64,000 bases of DNA, from positions 868,001-932,000 of the forward strand of contig CBDDOY010000001.1 of NCBI GenBank assembly GCA_965232165.1. The letters are read 5' to 3'. Both the position numbers and the translations under genes were made by a program. Every line of letters begins with the position of its first letter. The first letter of the stretch is position 1. This document shows, one piece after another, positions 14,805-24,041 of the stretch. The notes under the pieces are model-generated. The model searched no databases. It saw only the letters and a program-made list of their open reading frames with translations, and was not told the origin of the DNA. This DNA comes from UBA2779 sp965232165 (lineage in GTDB: Bacteria > Spirochaetota > Spirochaetia > DSM-2461).

Positions 14805-16127
14805 CTAAAGGTTTTCCAATGTGGACGTTATGGCACGGTCTGAGAGGTATTGCTTCAGGATGATGTCTTTGAATCGTTCTGGAAGATCGAGGTCTTCGAA
14901 GCGGAGGAATTCCGGCAGCCTGAAATTGATGAACTGCTCTGTCGCGCTATAGACAGTCCAGTCTATGATGCGTTCATCTGTCTCGCTTATCTTCGCGGTG
15001 TCGAGGAATTGGATGGAGCCATTGAAACCCATTTCTGCCCAAATAGTCATTCTCACGCTGGCATTATCTTTTTTTAATGCATATTCGACGTTGGTAAGCT
15101 GAGAGTGCATCCACAGGCTGTCGTTGAAATTGTTATCGAAAAGATAGCTTGAAATGATTCGCGTTCCGTGTTTTTCCGGATAGAATATGACTTCAACTGA
15201 TTGACGTATGTTTATGGCGGCAGAGGAGATAACCCGATGGCGGCCGGAAAGCCGGACAATGCTTAAGTTCGGAGAGCCGTTTGCCGAGCGTTCCCAGGTA
15301 ACCACACCCCGAAAGAAGTAGTCATCGCTTATCTTTGAATCGATGTGTATGGTACCGCCAAGTTCCACGAAGTATGCGGCGCTCTTATCGACGGCATCCA
15401 GGGAATCGAACGCCGTTGTAAAAAATACAAAGTCTGGATGATCATGGGCTATGATGTAGCGCCTGATTTCCTCATAGACCTTGGTTCTGAGGCTGTCGAT
15501 GTTGATGCCCCTATTCGACTGATCGACGACATTCAGCCTGCGGTTTGAAAATGCGATGGTGATTGAGCCGGACTTTATGCAGTCCGCCCGTAGAATATCA
15601 ATATCACGGTAGTTTGGAATCATGGCATTGACCCTGTCAAGGAGTCTGACGGCTTCGATGTATGAGGTCCGCCTGTCATCTGCCATGCGCTGCACGGCCC
15701 TTTCATACAGAAGCCGTGCCGCCAACTCCTTGGCCTGCATGAATTCAGCTTCGAAGTCCTGGATATGTAGAAACTCCGAGGCGATGGAATCCGATACGCT
15801 CTTATTCATATTCACCAAAATGGCGTAGGTTTCCCAAGCGGCGGTCTGTTCCGGTTCGGTTCCTTCGAGTTGTCTGGAGGCGGCCTGTGAAAGCCTGTCA
15901 TTGGCCTGGGGAAACTTCTCCTCCAGGAACAGCCGGGCGGCATCGGCTTCTTCCGAGGAAGTTCTCATGTCCAGGGCCGCTGTGTAGGAGGCCAAGGCAT
16001 GGCCGATGGCCTTGGCATATTCCCCTTCTGCCCAGGAATTCTCGGCCCATTTCAGCATCTTCCAAGGGGTAACGCAGGATATGAGAATAAACAGTGAGAT
16101 AAGAATGATTGACGGCTTAATGGTCAT
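14805..16127 (-). CDS. Lipoprotein, unknown (LPP20/CsgG-like layout uncertain)
   Basis: A 440-residue protein with a lipoprotein signal (MTIKPSIILISLFILISC, Cys at about 18). A helical, TPR-like region covers about 25-170, with KMLKWAENSWAEGEYAKAIG and SYIEAVRLLDRVNAMIPNYRD. A beta-rich domain follows (about 180-440), with GSITIAFSNRRLNVVDQS, a pattern seen in envelope lipoproteins that carry a folded C-terminal domain. Its start codon overlaps the metH stop by 4 bases, so it is the last gene of the liv-metH operon. Whether it is functionally tied to amino-acid uptake is unknown. Confidence 0.7.
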   Translation of the reverse strand: MTIKPSIILISLFILISCVTPWKMLKWAENSWAEGEYAKAIGHALASYTAALDMRTSSEEADAARLFLEEKFPQANDRLSQAASRQLEGTEPEQTAAWETYAILVNMNKSVSDSIASEFLHIQDFEAEFMQAKELAARLLYERAVQRMADDRRTSYIEAVRLLDRVNAMIPNYRDIDILRADCIKSGSITIAFSNRRLNVVDQSNRGINIDSLRTKVYEEIRRYIIAHDHPDFVFFTTAFDSLDAVDKSAAYFVELGGTIHIDSKISDDYFFRGVVTWERSANGSPNLSIVRLSGRHRVISSAAINIRQSVEVIFYPEKHGTRIISSYLFDNNFNDSLWMHSQLTNVEYALKKDNASVRMTIWAEMGFNGSIQFLDTAKISETDERIIDWTVYSATEQFINFRLPEFLRFEDLDLPERFKDIILKQYLSDRAITSTLENL

Positions 16128-19100
16128 TCCGTCTCAGGAGTGTACGCGAGGAAGGCGCCCAGCCAGAGTTCCGCTTCCTTCCTGCTTATTCCACGGCGGC
16201 CTGCGTAATCGAGCAGTTGTTCTTCTGTGAGCCGCCCCACGCTGAAGTATTCGGCGCCCGGTCTTCCGAAGATGTAGGCACACACCGATGCGGGCGGTAT
16301 CATCATCGAACTCTCGGTCAGGCTCACGCCTATGGCTTCTTCGACTCCGAGAATTCTGAAGATATCCCTCTTCACCGTATGATCGGGGCATGGCGGATAG
16401 CCCGGAGCGGGCCGTATGCCCGTATAGGAACCGGAAATTATGCGCCTTGGGTCAGTATCCTCTTCCGGGGCATAGCCCCATAGTTCGGTGCGTATGCGGT
16501 GATGCAGCCATTCGGCGGCGGCCTCCCCTATCCGGTCGGCCAGGGTTTTGATGATGAGGCCGCCATAGTCGTCATTAGCCGCCTCGCGGGCGGCAACTAT
16601 TTCACTTGCCCCCAGCCCTCCGGTGGCCGCGAACATGCCTATCCAGTCTTCCACCCCGCTGTTCACGGGGGCCACCCAATCGGCCTGCGAAAGGTAGTAG
16701 GGTGTCTGCTCCTTGAGGCCGCTTTGGCGCATCTGAGGCAGAATGAGGGCGGGGCGGGTGTCGGTCGAACCGGCATAAATCAAGATGTCATCGTCCTGCG
16801 AGCGGGCTGGAAATATTCCGATTACCGCGGCGGCTGTAAGCAGGCCGCCGGCTTGGATGCGGTTGAGCCATCCCTGGGCATCGGCCATCAGGCGGCGGGC
16901 CTCTTTTCCTTTCACAGGATCGTCGAGAATAGCCGGAAATTTGCCGTTGAATTCCCAGGCCAGGAAGAAGTATTCCCAGTCGATAAGCGGTATCACTTCA
17001 CCGAGCGGGATGCTCTCAAATGTCTTCACACCAATGAATTTGGGCCGAGGAAGTTGGGCCTCCGAGTTCCATCCGCCCGGCGGCTTCCAAGGTTTGGACC
17101 GCGCCTGGCTCAACGGGATGTAGGCCCTTTCGGCAATTCGTTCCAGTTTCTCGATGCGTATTCTTTCCTGCCTCTCCCTGTTCTTCTTAATGAATTCCTC
17201 CTGCAGGGCCCCGTCGGATAACGCGGCAACGATGGTTGGCGCCAATGAGGCATCCTTGACATGAACGATGGGTCCGGAATAGGCCGGAGCAATCTTCAAC
17301 GCCGTATGCACCTCACTGGTGGTGGCGCCGCCAATGAGCAAGGGCCATTGCCAGCCGAGCCGCTCCATTTCCTTCGCCACCCGCACCATCTCATCCAGGC
17401 TGGGCGTAATGAGGCCGGAGAGCCCGATTATATCCGCCTCTATCTCTTTGGCCTGTTGAAGCAGGTATTCAGTCGGAACCATCACACCAAGATCGACAAC
17501 CTCATAGCCGTTGCACTGCAACACCACCCCGACGATGTTCTTGCCTATGTCATGTACATCGCCCTTCACCGTTGCAAGCAGTACTCGCCCCCTCGAATCA
17601 GCCCTGTTCTTACCAGATTCCAGATAGGGGCGGAGAACACTTACGGCCCTCTTCATCACTCTTGCGCTCTTAACCACCTGGGGAAGGAACATCCTGCCCG
17701 ATCCGAAGAGTTCGCCAACCCTGTTCAACCCCTTCATCAACGGGCCTTCGATCACCTTCAAGGGGTCTTTCAGTGCGAGGCGGGCCTCTTCCACGTCCTC
17801 TTCCACCCAGCCTGTAACTCCCTTCACCAGGGCATGGCTGAGGCGGACTTCCACCGGTTCCTCCCTCCAGGAGAGGTCTTCCTCATTGACTTTGCCGCGG
17901 CCTGCATAGCTTTCGGCTATGTCGAGCAGCCGGTCATCGGCATCTTTGCGCCTTGCCAGAATGACATCCTCCACCCTCTCCCGCAATTCGCTGTCCACCT
18001 CATCGTATATCTCCAACTGACCCGCATTGACGATGCCCATGGTGAGTCCGGCGGCAATGGCATGATAGAGGAATACAGAGTGCATGGCCTCGCGCAGGAC
18101 ATCATTGCCCCTGAAGGAGAAGGAGACATTGCTGATGCCGCCGGAGAAGCGCAGGCCCGGCAGATCATTTTTTAGGATTTTCAGCGCCTCAATGAAAGCT
18201 TCGGCATAGTGAGAATGTTCGGGCATGCCGGTGGCCACGGCAAACACATTGAGATCGAGTATGATGTCTTCAGGGGCATAACCAGCCTCCTTTGTGAGTA
18301 TATCCACGGCCCTCTTGGCGACGGCCACTTTGCGCTCGCAGGTTTCGGCCTGACCTTCCTCGTCAAAAGCCATCACGATGACGGCGGCGCCAAGTCTCTT
18401 AATAAGCCCAGCCTGTTTAAGAAAGGGTTCCTTACCCTCCTTGAGGCTCAAGGAATTGACTATTCCTCTACCCTGAAGACATTTCAGGCCGGCCTGCAGC
18501 ACCTCTGGCCGGGAGGAATCTATCATGACGGGAACGCGTGCCACATCCGGTTCGGTCATGAGGAGGTTGAGAAAGTGCGGCATCTCCTTTGATGCGTCCA
18601 ATAAGGCGTCATCGAGATTGACATCAACGATCTGCGCTCCGTTTTCTACCTGAAGCCGGGCGATTTCCATCGCCTCTTCGTAGTTTTTCTCACGGATCAG
18701 CCTGGCGAAGCGGCGTGACCCTGAGATATTCGTTCTCTCTCCCACGTTGACAAACAGGCTTTCGTCATCGATGGAAAGGGGTTCCAGTCCGCTGAGTCTC
18801 GTAGGATTCGTTGTTTTTGACGGCTTGCCAAAGGCCCGGGGCGGGACACTCTCAACCGCTTCACGTATGGCCATGATATGCTCGGGCCGGGTGCCGCAGC
18901 AGCCGCCGACGATGTTGACGATACCCTCGGCAGCCATTTCTTGAAGAATTCCGGCCATGTATTCGGGGCTATGATTGTACTGGCCCTCTTCGTCAGGGAG
19001 CCCCGCGTTGGGGTGGACGGAGATGGCCATGTCTGCAGCATGGGCCAAGGCCCGGATATGCGGGACAAGGGCATCGGCCCCTAGGGCGCAGTTCAGGCCC

Positions 19101-19831
19101 ACCGACAGGGGCTGGGCATGAATAATCGAATACAGGAAGGCTTCGGGGGTCTGGCCGGTGAGAATTCGGCCCGAGGCGTCCGGGACGGTGGCGGATATCA
19201 TGATAGGCCAGCACCGCTTATAGCGGTCAAAGAGATTGTATAAGGCATAGACGGCAGCCTTGGCATTCAGCGAATCGGTAATCGTTTCAATCAGGATTAT
19301 ATCGGCGCCGCCTTCCAGCAGACCCCGGGCCGCTATCTGGTAGGCATCGGCCATCTGATCGAAGCCGATATCTCTATAACCCGGATCCTCCACCCTGGGG
19401 GAGAGGGAGAGGGTCTTGCTCGTCGGGCCCAAAACACCGGCGACGAATCGGGGTTTTCGTTCGCCTTCGGCAAGGAAGCCGTCGACGGCTTCGCGGGCAA
19501 TTCGCGCCCCCTCGAAATTCATTTCATAAACATGGTCCGTGACGCCGTAATCGGCCTGGGATACTGCCGTGCCGTTGAAGGTGTTGGTCTCGATGATATC
19601 TGCACCGGCCCGAAGAAATTCGAGATGAAACTCCCGGACAAGATCGGGTTTCACCAGATTGAGCATCTCATGATTCCCCCGAAGGTCTGTGGGATGACGG
19701 GCAAAGTTCTTCCCTCGGTAATCCTTCTCTTCCAAACCCTTGGATTGGAACCAGGTGCCTGCCGCCCCGTCGAGTATCAGGATTCTCTTACCGAGAAGAT
19801 TGTATAATTCGTTTTTTGAGCTGTTTGACAT
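16124..19831 (-). CDS. metH: Cobalamin-dependent methionine synthase
   Basis: A 1235-residue protein with every module of MetH in order. The homocysteine-binding barrel (about 1-330) has a Cys near 245 in GLNCALGADAL and the zinc pair in GGCCGTRPEH near 310. The methyltetrahydrofolate domain (about 350-620) has NVGERTNISGSRRFARL. The cap and cobalamin-binding domains have DVHDIGKNIVGVVLQCNGYE at about 757, whose His is the lower cobalt ligand, and GLSGLITPSLDEM. The C-terminal reactivation domain (about 900-1235) has RPAPGYPPCPDH and ESSMMIPPAS. It makes methionine from homocysteine. It begins 2 bases after livF, so it is transcribed with the transporter. Confidence 0.97.
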   Translation of the reverse strand: MSNSSKNELYNLLGKRILILDGAAGTWFQSKGLEEKDYRGKNFARHPTDLRGNHEMLNLVKPDLVREFHLEFLRAGADIIETNTFNGTAVSQADYGVTDHVYEMNFEGARIAREAVDGFLAEGERKPRFVAGVLGPTSKTLSLSPRVEDPGYRDIGFDQMADAYQIAARGLLEGGADIILIETITDSLNAKAAVYALYNLFDRYKRCWPIMISATVPDASGRILTGQTPEAFLYSIIHAQPLSVGLNCALGADALVPHIRALAHAADMAISVHPNAGLPDEEGQYNHSPEYMAGILQEMAAEGIVNIVGGCCGTRPEHIMAIREAVESVPPRAFGKPSKTTNPTRLSGLEPLSIDDESLFVNVGERTNISGSRRFARLIREKNYEEAMEIARLQVENGAQIVDVNLDDALLDASKEMPHFLNLLMTEPDVARVPVMIDSSRPEVLQAGLKCLQGRGIVNSLSLKEGKEPFLKQAGLIKRLGAAVIVMAFDEEGQAETCERKVAVAKRAVDILTKEAGYAPEDIILDLNVFAVATGMPEHSHYAEAFIEALKILKNDLPGLRFSGGISNVSFSFRGNDVLREAMHSVFLYHAIAAGLTMGIVNAGQLEIYDEVDSELRERVEDVILARRKDADDRLLDIAESYAGRGKVNEEDLSWREEPVEVRLSHALVKGVTGWVEEDVEEARLALKDPLKVIEGPLMKGLNRVGELFGSGRMFLPQVVKSARVMKRAVSVLRPYLESGKNRADSRGRVLLATVKGDVHDIGKNIVGVVLQCNGYEVVDLGVMVPTEYLLQQAKEIEADIIGLSGLITPSLDEMVRVAKEMERLGWQWPLLIGGATTSEVHTALKIAPAYSGPIVHVKDASLAPTIVAALSDGALQEEFIKKNRERQERIRIEKLERIAERAYIPLSQARSKPWKPPGGWNSEAQLPRPKFIGVKTFESIPLGEVIPLIDWEYFFLAWEFNGKFPAILDDPVKGKEARRLMADAQGWLNRIQAGGLLTAAAVIGIFPARSQDDDILIYAGSTDTRPALILPQMRQSGLKEQTPYYLSQADWVAPVNSGVEDWIGMFAATGGLGASEIVAAREAANDDYGGLIIKTLADRIGEAAAEWLHHRIRTELWGYAPEEDTDPRRIISGSYTGIRPAPGYPPCPDHTVKRDIFRILGVEEAIGVSLTESSMMIPPASVCAYIFGRPGAEYFSVGRLTEEQLLDYAGRRGISRKEAELWLGAFLAYTPETE

Positions 19832-19833
19832 TC

Positions 19834-20547
19834 CTAAACGCCAAGATAGGCTTCTTTCACCTTCTCATCGTTTATCAAGGCTTCGGCTGTATCGGTCTGC
19901 ACAACAACACCATTCTGGAGGACATACCCTCTATGGGCGTATTTCAGGGCCATGTTGGCATTCTGCTCCACTAAGAAAATGGTCGTACCCTGTTCGGCGT
20001 TAACGCGCTCGATGATCTCAAATATCTTCTGCACTATGAGGGGAGCCAGGCCGAGAGACGGTTCATCCAGCAGAAGCAGGCGCGGCCTGACCATGATGGC
20101 CCGGCTGATGGCAAGCATCTGCTGCTCCCCGCCGGAGAGTGTCCCGCCTGTCTGATGCCGACGCTGGGAGAGTATGGGGAAAAGCTCGAAAACGTAGTCC
20201 ATGTCATCCCTTATGCCGTCCTTATCGCGTCTGAGATAAGCGCCCATGTCAAGATTCTCGAGAACGGTGAGCTGGGGGAAGATTCTTCGGCCCTCGGGAA
20301 CCTGACATATCCCCATAGACACGATTTCATGGGCCGGCAGACGGGTGATGTCCCTTCCTTCAAATCTAACAGAGCCGCTTCGCGGCTGCTCGATGCCGCA
20401 GATAGACATAAGCGTCGTGGATTTCCCTGCTCCGTTGGCGCCGATGAGGGTGATGATTTCACCCTTCTGGATATTGAGACTGATGCCCTTGAGCGCATGT
20501 ATGTTTCCGTAGTATGCATGAATATTCTCGACTTCCAGCATTTTCAC
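19834..20547 (-). CDS. livF: Branched-chain amino-acid ABC transporter ATPase
   Basis: A 237-residue ATPase with Walker A GANGAGKST (residues about 35-43), Q-loop region, signature LSGGEQQMLAISRA and Walker B RLLLLDEPSLGLAP. RGYVLQNG lies near the end. The length and the GMGxxxVPEGRRIFPxLTVxENL segment are those of LivF. It energises uptake with LivG at the inner face of the membrane. Its ATG overlaps the livG stop and its own end abuts metH. Confidence 0.93.
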   Translation of the reverse strand: MKMLEVENIHAYYGNIHALKGISLNIQKGEIITLIGANGAGKSTTLMSICGIEQPRSGSVRFEGRDITRLPAHEIVSMGICQVPEGRRIFPQLTVLENLDMGAYLRRDKDGIRDDMDYVFELFPILSQRRHQTGGTLSGGEQQMLAISRAIMVRPRLLLLDEPSLGLAPLIVQKIFEIIERVNAEQGTTIFLVEQNANMALKYAHRGYVLQNGVVVQTDTAEALINDEKVKEAYLGV

Positions 20548-21323
20548 TCTCCTAGATAGGCCTTGACAACTGCGGGATTCCGCTTCACCAGCGAAGGGGC
20601 GCCTTCAGCGATCAGCCTTCCATAATCCAAGACATAGATACGCTCCGACAAGTTCATAACAAGACTCATATCGTGTTCAATAAGCAGTATGGTGATACCG
20701 TGATCGTCCCGGATGCGGGTGATGGTTTGCGCCAATTCTCCGGTTTCCAAGGGGTTCATCCCGGCGGCCGGTTCATCGAGCAGAAGGAGTTGCGGCTCGG
20801 TGGCCATGGCTCTGGCTATTTCCAACAGCCTCTGGGCGCCATATGGCAGGCAGGAAGAAACCTCGTTGGCATATTTCTCGAGGCCAAGAATACTGAGTAT
20901 GCGCAGTGATTCTTCTATAACCTGAACCTCTTCCTCCCTGGTGCGCCTATCCCGGAATATGGCCCCGAAGAGGCTGGCCTTCAGCCTTGAATGACGGCCT
21001 ATCATGACATTCTCCAAGGCCGTCATATGAGAGAACAGCCGGATATTCTGGAAAGTGCGGGCTAATCCCAGCTCGGTTATCTTGTTCGGCTTCAGTCCAT
21101 TCACGGGCGTGGCCCTGCCATCACCGGAAGTAATGGTGATCGCACCCTTTGTGGGCGTGTACACACCGGTGGCACAGTTGAACAGCGTCGTCTTCCCTGC
21201 TCCGTTAGGACCTATCAGGGCGACGATTTCCCCTTCACAGATGTGCATATCCACCTGATCGACGGCCCTTAAGCCGCCAAAAACCATGGAGAAATCCTTG
21301 ATATCGAGAATGACGCGGTTCAC
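20544..21323 (-). CDS. livG: Branched-chain amino-acid ABC transporter ATPase
   Basis: A 259-residue ATPase: GPNGAGKTT (Walker A, about 37-45), GLARTFQNIRLFSHMTALEN, the LivG marker, SSCLPYGAQRLLEIARAMA in place of a classical LSGGQ (normal for LivG), and QLLLLDEPAAGMNP as Walker B. It pairs with LivF. The start overlaps the livM stop by 4 bases and the end overlaps the livF start by 4 bases. Confidence 0.93.
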   Translation of the reverse strand: MNRVILDIKDFSMVFGGLRAVDQVDMHICEGEIVALIGPNGAGKTTLFNCATGVYTPTKGAITITSGDGRATPVNGLKPNKITELGLARTFQNIRLFSHMTALENVMIGRHSRLKASLFGAIFRDRRTREEEVQVIEESLRILSILGLEKYANEVSSCLPYGAQRLLEIARAMATEPQLLLLDEPAAGMNPLETGELAQTITRIRDDHGITILLIEHDMSLVMNLSERIYVLDYGRLIAEGAPSLVKRNPAVVKAYLGE

Positions 21324-22567
21324 GGGCTTCCTCCGATTATGTAGCGCTTCCTTATCCTGGGGATTATGCCTTGCGGCCGGAATATCGGCATGATGACCAG
21401 GGCCACTCCGAACATCAGCATCCGGTAGTCCGAAAGTGCGCGGAAGTATTCAGGAATCAGGGTGACCAGGAATGCGCCGAGGAAGACACCCGGTATGGAG
21501 CCGGTTCCACCGAGAACCACGGCAACCAGTATCATCACAGATTCCAGAAGCGTGAAACTGCCCGGATTGATATAGGTGGTTTTCCCTGCGAGAATCACCC
21601 CGGCCAGTCCCGCCCATACCGCACCGAGAGCAAAGGTAATGAGTTTGGTTTTGGTGATGTCAATTCCCATGGATTGGGCCGCTATATCATCCTCTCTCAT
21701 CGCCTCAAGAGCCCTGCCAATCCGTGAATCCTCCAGACGGCGTATGATGAATATGGTCAGTATGACCATGGCGATGGCAATATAATAGAGATAGGCTGTC
21801 GCATTCTGGAGCGAAAGTTTGATGAAGAATTCGGGCCTTGGAATTTGGGCTATTCCTTCAGGGCCCTTGGTGAATCCCGATAAATTCTCCAAAACCAGCC
21901 TGGTGATTTCACCGAAGGCTAAGGTAACAATAGCCAGATAATCCCCCCGGAGCCTGAGAACAGGAATCCCAATCAGCAGACCGAACACCATGCCCGACAA
22001 GGCGCCCAGGGGCAGGGCAGCCCAGAATGACAATCCGAGATAGAGATACAGGAGCCCGTAATTATACGCGCCCACGGCATAGAACGCCGCATACCCAAGA
22101 TGGAGCAGCCCGCCGTAGCCGATGACGATGTTCAATCCGAGGCCGAGAATGACAAACATAAGGGCGCTCGTGATAATTCCCACCTGATAGAAGCTCACCA
22201 TGAGGGGGAAAAGAATCACCAAGATCCCTATGCCGGCCAGCATGGGAACACGCACCTGTCTGCGGGACAGGACCGCCCGGAAATTGCGGATACCTACGTC
22301 CTTCGGCCTATCGGATCCATCAGCCGCTGCCGTATCGGAACTGAGCCCAGAAGAAGTCTGGCCCTTCCTGTCGATGAAATAACACCACAGCCAAGTGAGG
22401 ATGAAGCTGAAGATACCAACATAAACCAGGTTCATCCAGCGCCATTTCACCGTTGCAGCGATGGTATTCACCTTGATAACCATGATGGGAAAGGTGAGAA
22501 TCATCAGCCAGCCGGCACTTAATAGTGAAGTGCGGAAATAATTCATGTATTTGTTCATCCGTGTCAT
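21320..22567 (-). CDS. livM: Branched-chain amino-acid ABC transporter permease
   Basis: A 415-residue membrane protein. It has two N-terminal helices and a charged loop (about 60-95), then the eight-helix LivM core with GLNIVIGYGGLLHLGYAAFY, LRLRGDYLAIVTLAFGEI, SRIGRALEAMREDDIAA (the coupling loop) and LGGTGSIPGVFLGAFLV. The extended N-terminus is like E. coli LivM. It forms the membrane channel with LivH. The start overlaps the livH stop by 4 bases. Confidence 0.93.
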   Translation of the reverse strand: MTRMNKYMNYFRTSLLSAGWLMILTFPIMVIKVNTIAATVKWRWMNLVYVGIFSFILTWLWCYFIDRKGQTSSGLSSDTAAADGSDRPKDVGIRNFRAVLSRRQVRVPMLAGIGILVILFPLMVSFYQVGIITSALMFVILGLGLNIVIGYGGLLHLGYAAFYAVGAYNYGLLYLYLGLSFWAALPLGALSGMVFGLLIGIPVLRLRGDYLAIVTLAFGEITRLVLENLSGFTKGPEGIAQIPRPEFFIKLSLQNATAYLYYIAIAMVILTIFIIRRLEDSRIGRALEAMREDDIAAQSMGIDITKTKLITFALGAVWAGLAGVILAGKTTYINPGSFTLLESVMILVAVVLGGTGSIPGVFLGAFLVTLIPEYFRALSDYRMLMFGVALVIMPIFRPQGIIPRIRKRYIIGGSP

Positions 22568-23469
22568 ACCTTTTCCACCTCATTGCGGCCCAATAAACCC
22601 GAAGGCTTGACGATGAGAATAATAATGAGGATGACAAAGGCGAACGCATCCTCGTATGAGCTGGATATATACCCTGCGCCGAAACTCTCGGTCATGCCCA
22701 GCACAAAGCTGCCGAGAACCGCACCGGGAATACTGCCGATACCGCCTAATACGGCGGCGACAAATGCCTTAATGCCGGCCAGGAAACCGATGTAGAAATT
22801 GATCTGCCCCATGTGATTTGCAACCAGCACGCCGCCGATGGCTGCTGTTGCCGATCCAATGGCAAATGTGACGGTAATCACCTTATTGATATCTATGCCT
22901 ACCAATTGAGCCATAACCCTGTCCTGGGATGTGGCGCGCATCGCCTTTCCCATGCGTGTGAACTTGATCAGGAAGGTAAGAAGTATCATTACCGCCACCG
23001 TCGAGACGAGAATCACCACCTGGGTAGTCGTTATCAATGACTTTCCCGTGGTTAGGAAAGGAAGATTCGGGACCATTGATCTAAACGGCAGAAAATCCGA
23101 TGTCTGGGCCAGCCGAACATAGTTCTGAAGGATGAGCGACATGCCGATTGCACTGATTAATGCCGTGAGCCTTGGAGCATTGCGCAACTGTTTATAGGCT
23201 ATTCTCTCCATGGTCACCCCGTAACCGGCAGAGAAAAACATCGCCGCAGTCAAAGAAATCAAGAGTATTGGCACGGGAGGCAATGAGGTCGTTATCTGCA
23301 GCACCCCGCCAATGATGAGCGCAGTGAACGCCCCTATCATGTAGATTTCTCCATGGGCGAAATTGATAAGCTTTATGATGCCGTAAACCATGGTATAACC
23401 AAGAGCGATCAAGGCGTAGATACTGCCCTTGGTTAATCCCGACAACACAAGTTGAAGGAAAAAATTCAA
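22564..23469 (-). CDS. livH: Branched-chain amino-acid ABC transporter permease
   Basis: A 301-residue permease: LVLSGLTKGSIYALIALGYT at the start, GIIKLINFAHGEIYMIGAF, RTSQ-like coupling loop FTRMGKAMRATSQDRVMAQL, and VLGGIGSIPGAVLGSFVLG. A GAGGAGG ribosome-binding site lies about 9 bases before the ATG. It is the first gene of the livHMGF-metH-lipoprotein operon. The upstream gap carries a -10-like TATAAT and no other gene. Confidence 0.94.
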   Translation of the reverse strand: MNFFLQLVLSGLTKGSIYALIALGYTMVYGIIKLINFAHGEIYMIGAFTALIIGGVLQITTSLPPVPILLISLTAAMFFSAGYGVTMERIAYKQLRNAPRLTALISAIGMSLILQNYVRLAQTSDFLPFRSMVPNLPFLTTGKSLITTTQVVILVSTVAVMILLTFLIKFTRMGKAMRATSQDRVMAQLVGIDINKVITVTFAIGSATAAIGGVLVANHMGQINFYIGFLAGIKAFVAAVLGGIGSIPGAVLGSFVLGMTESFGAGYISSSYEDAFAFVILIIILIVKPSGLLGRNEVEKV

Positions 23470-23503
23470 GAATGCCTCCTCAGCTAAGAAATCTATAACA
23501 AGG

Positions 23504-23509
23504 ATTATA
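23504..23509 (-). promoter_or_regulatory. Candidate -10 box of the livH operon
   Basis: On the minus strand TATAAT lies about 35 bases before the livH start codon. The -35 region about 17 bases further up (TGTATT-like) is weak. No riboswitch-like fold was recognised. Confidence 0.4.
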
Positions 23510-23622
23510 CCTGCTTGCTAAATAAAATACAGTGCCCGGAAGCTTAAGTTAGATGAGGGGGCCTCTTACAGGCGAAACACCGAATTGCGAGATGCGAATA
23601 CAGCCGGACTCACTGTATTTCA

Positions 23623-23660
23623 GGGCATCTCTAAAACCTCTATTTAAGCTCCTTTCCCGA
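23623..23660. mobile_element. Truncated end of the small inverted-repeat element
   Basis: GGGCATCTCTAAAACC followed by TCTATTTAAGCTC resembles one terminal of the small element with a few changes. The other end is absent, and the dispersed repeat copy B follows directly. Confidence 0.5.
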
Positions 23661-23674
23661 TTTCCAATGTTCCG

Positions 23675-23830
23675 CAGCTTTCAAGAATCAATAACTGGGC
23701 GCAACCCTTCGGGTCGGGCTTTCCGCTCCAATGCCTTCTTCTGGCAGCCTGCCCCCGGCTCATTGCCAATCGCCGGGAGGGGGGGGCAGTCAGCGGCATT
23801 TCCGCTGCAATCCCTTGCGCTATTGTCATT
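23675..23830 (+). repeat. Dispersed GC-rich repeat, copy B
   Basis: It has the same blocks as copy C on the other strand: CGCAACCCTTCGGGTCGGGC, TTTCCGCTCCAATGCCTT, CTGGCAGCCTGCCCC, CTCATTGCCAATCGCCGGG, a short G run, then CAGCGGCATTTCCGCTG and CAATCCCTTGCGC. It lies between livJ and livH, which suggests it does not disturb either. Confidence 0.87.
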
Positions 23831-23976
23831 TGGCAGCTTGTTGTGTGCAAAACACGGGAAGTCTGTCACGCCGTGTTTTTCCTTGATTCCCCCTAAAGGA
23901 CCGTAAAGGCCGGGGGAAAATAGCCCCAAAACACCGACAACAATGAACATGTCGGCACTGGAGGCCCCCTATAAAT

Positions 23977-24004
23977 AAAAACACTGGGCAAGCCCAGTGT
24001 TTTT
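23977..24004. terminator. Rho-independent terminator of livJ (symmetrical)
   Basis: AAAAACACTGGG, a 4-base loop and CCCAGTGTTTTT form a 12-bp arm pair with A and T tracts on both sides, so it can work in either direction. It lies 38 bases past the livJ stop, and separates livJ from the livH operon. Confidence 0.9.
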
Positions 24005-24041
24005 CAAAGTCTCGAAGAACTTCGCAAACGGCTTCTAGCGT

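Noticed and set aside
16499..18592. Long plus-strand frames across metH
   Set aside because: They are antisense shadows of the metH coding strand. The minus-strand protein matches MetH throughout.
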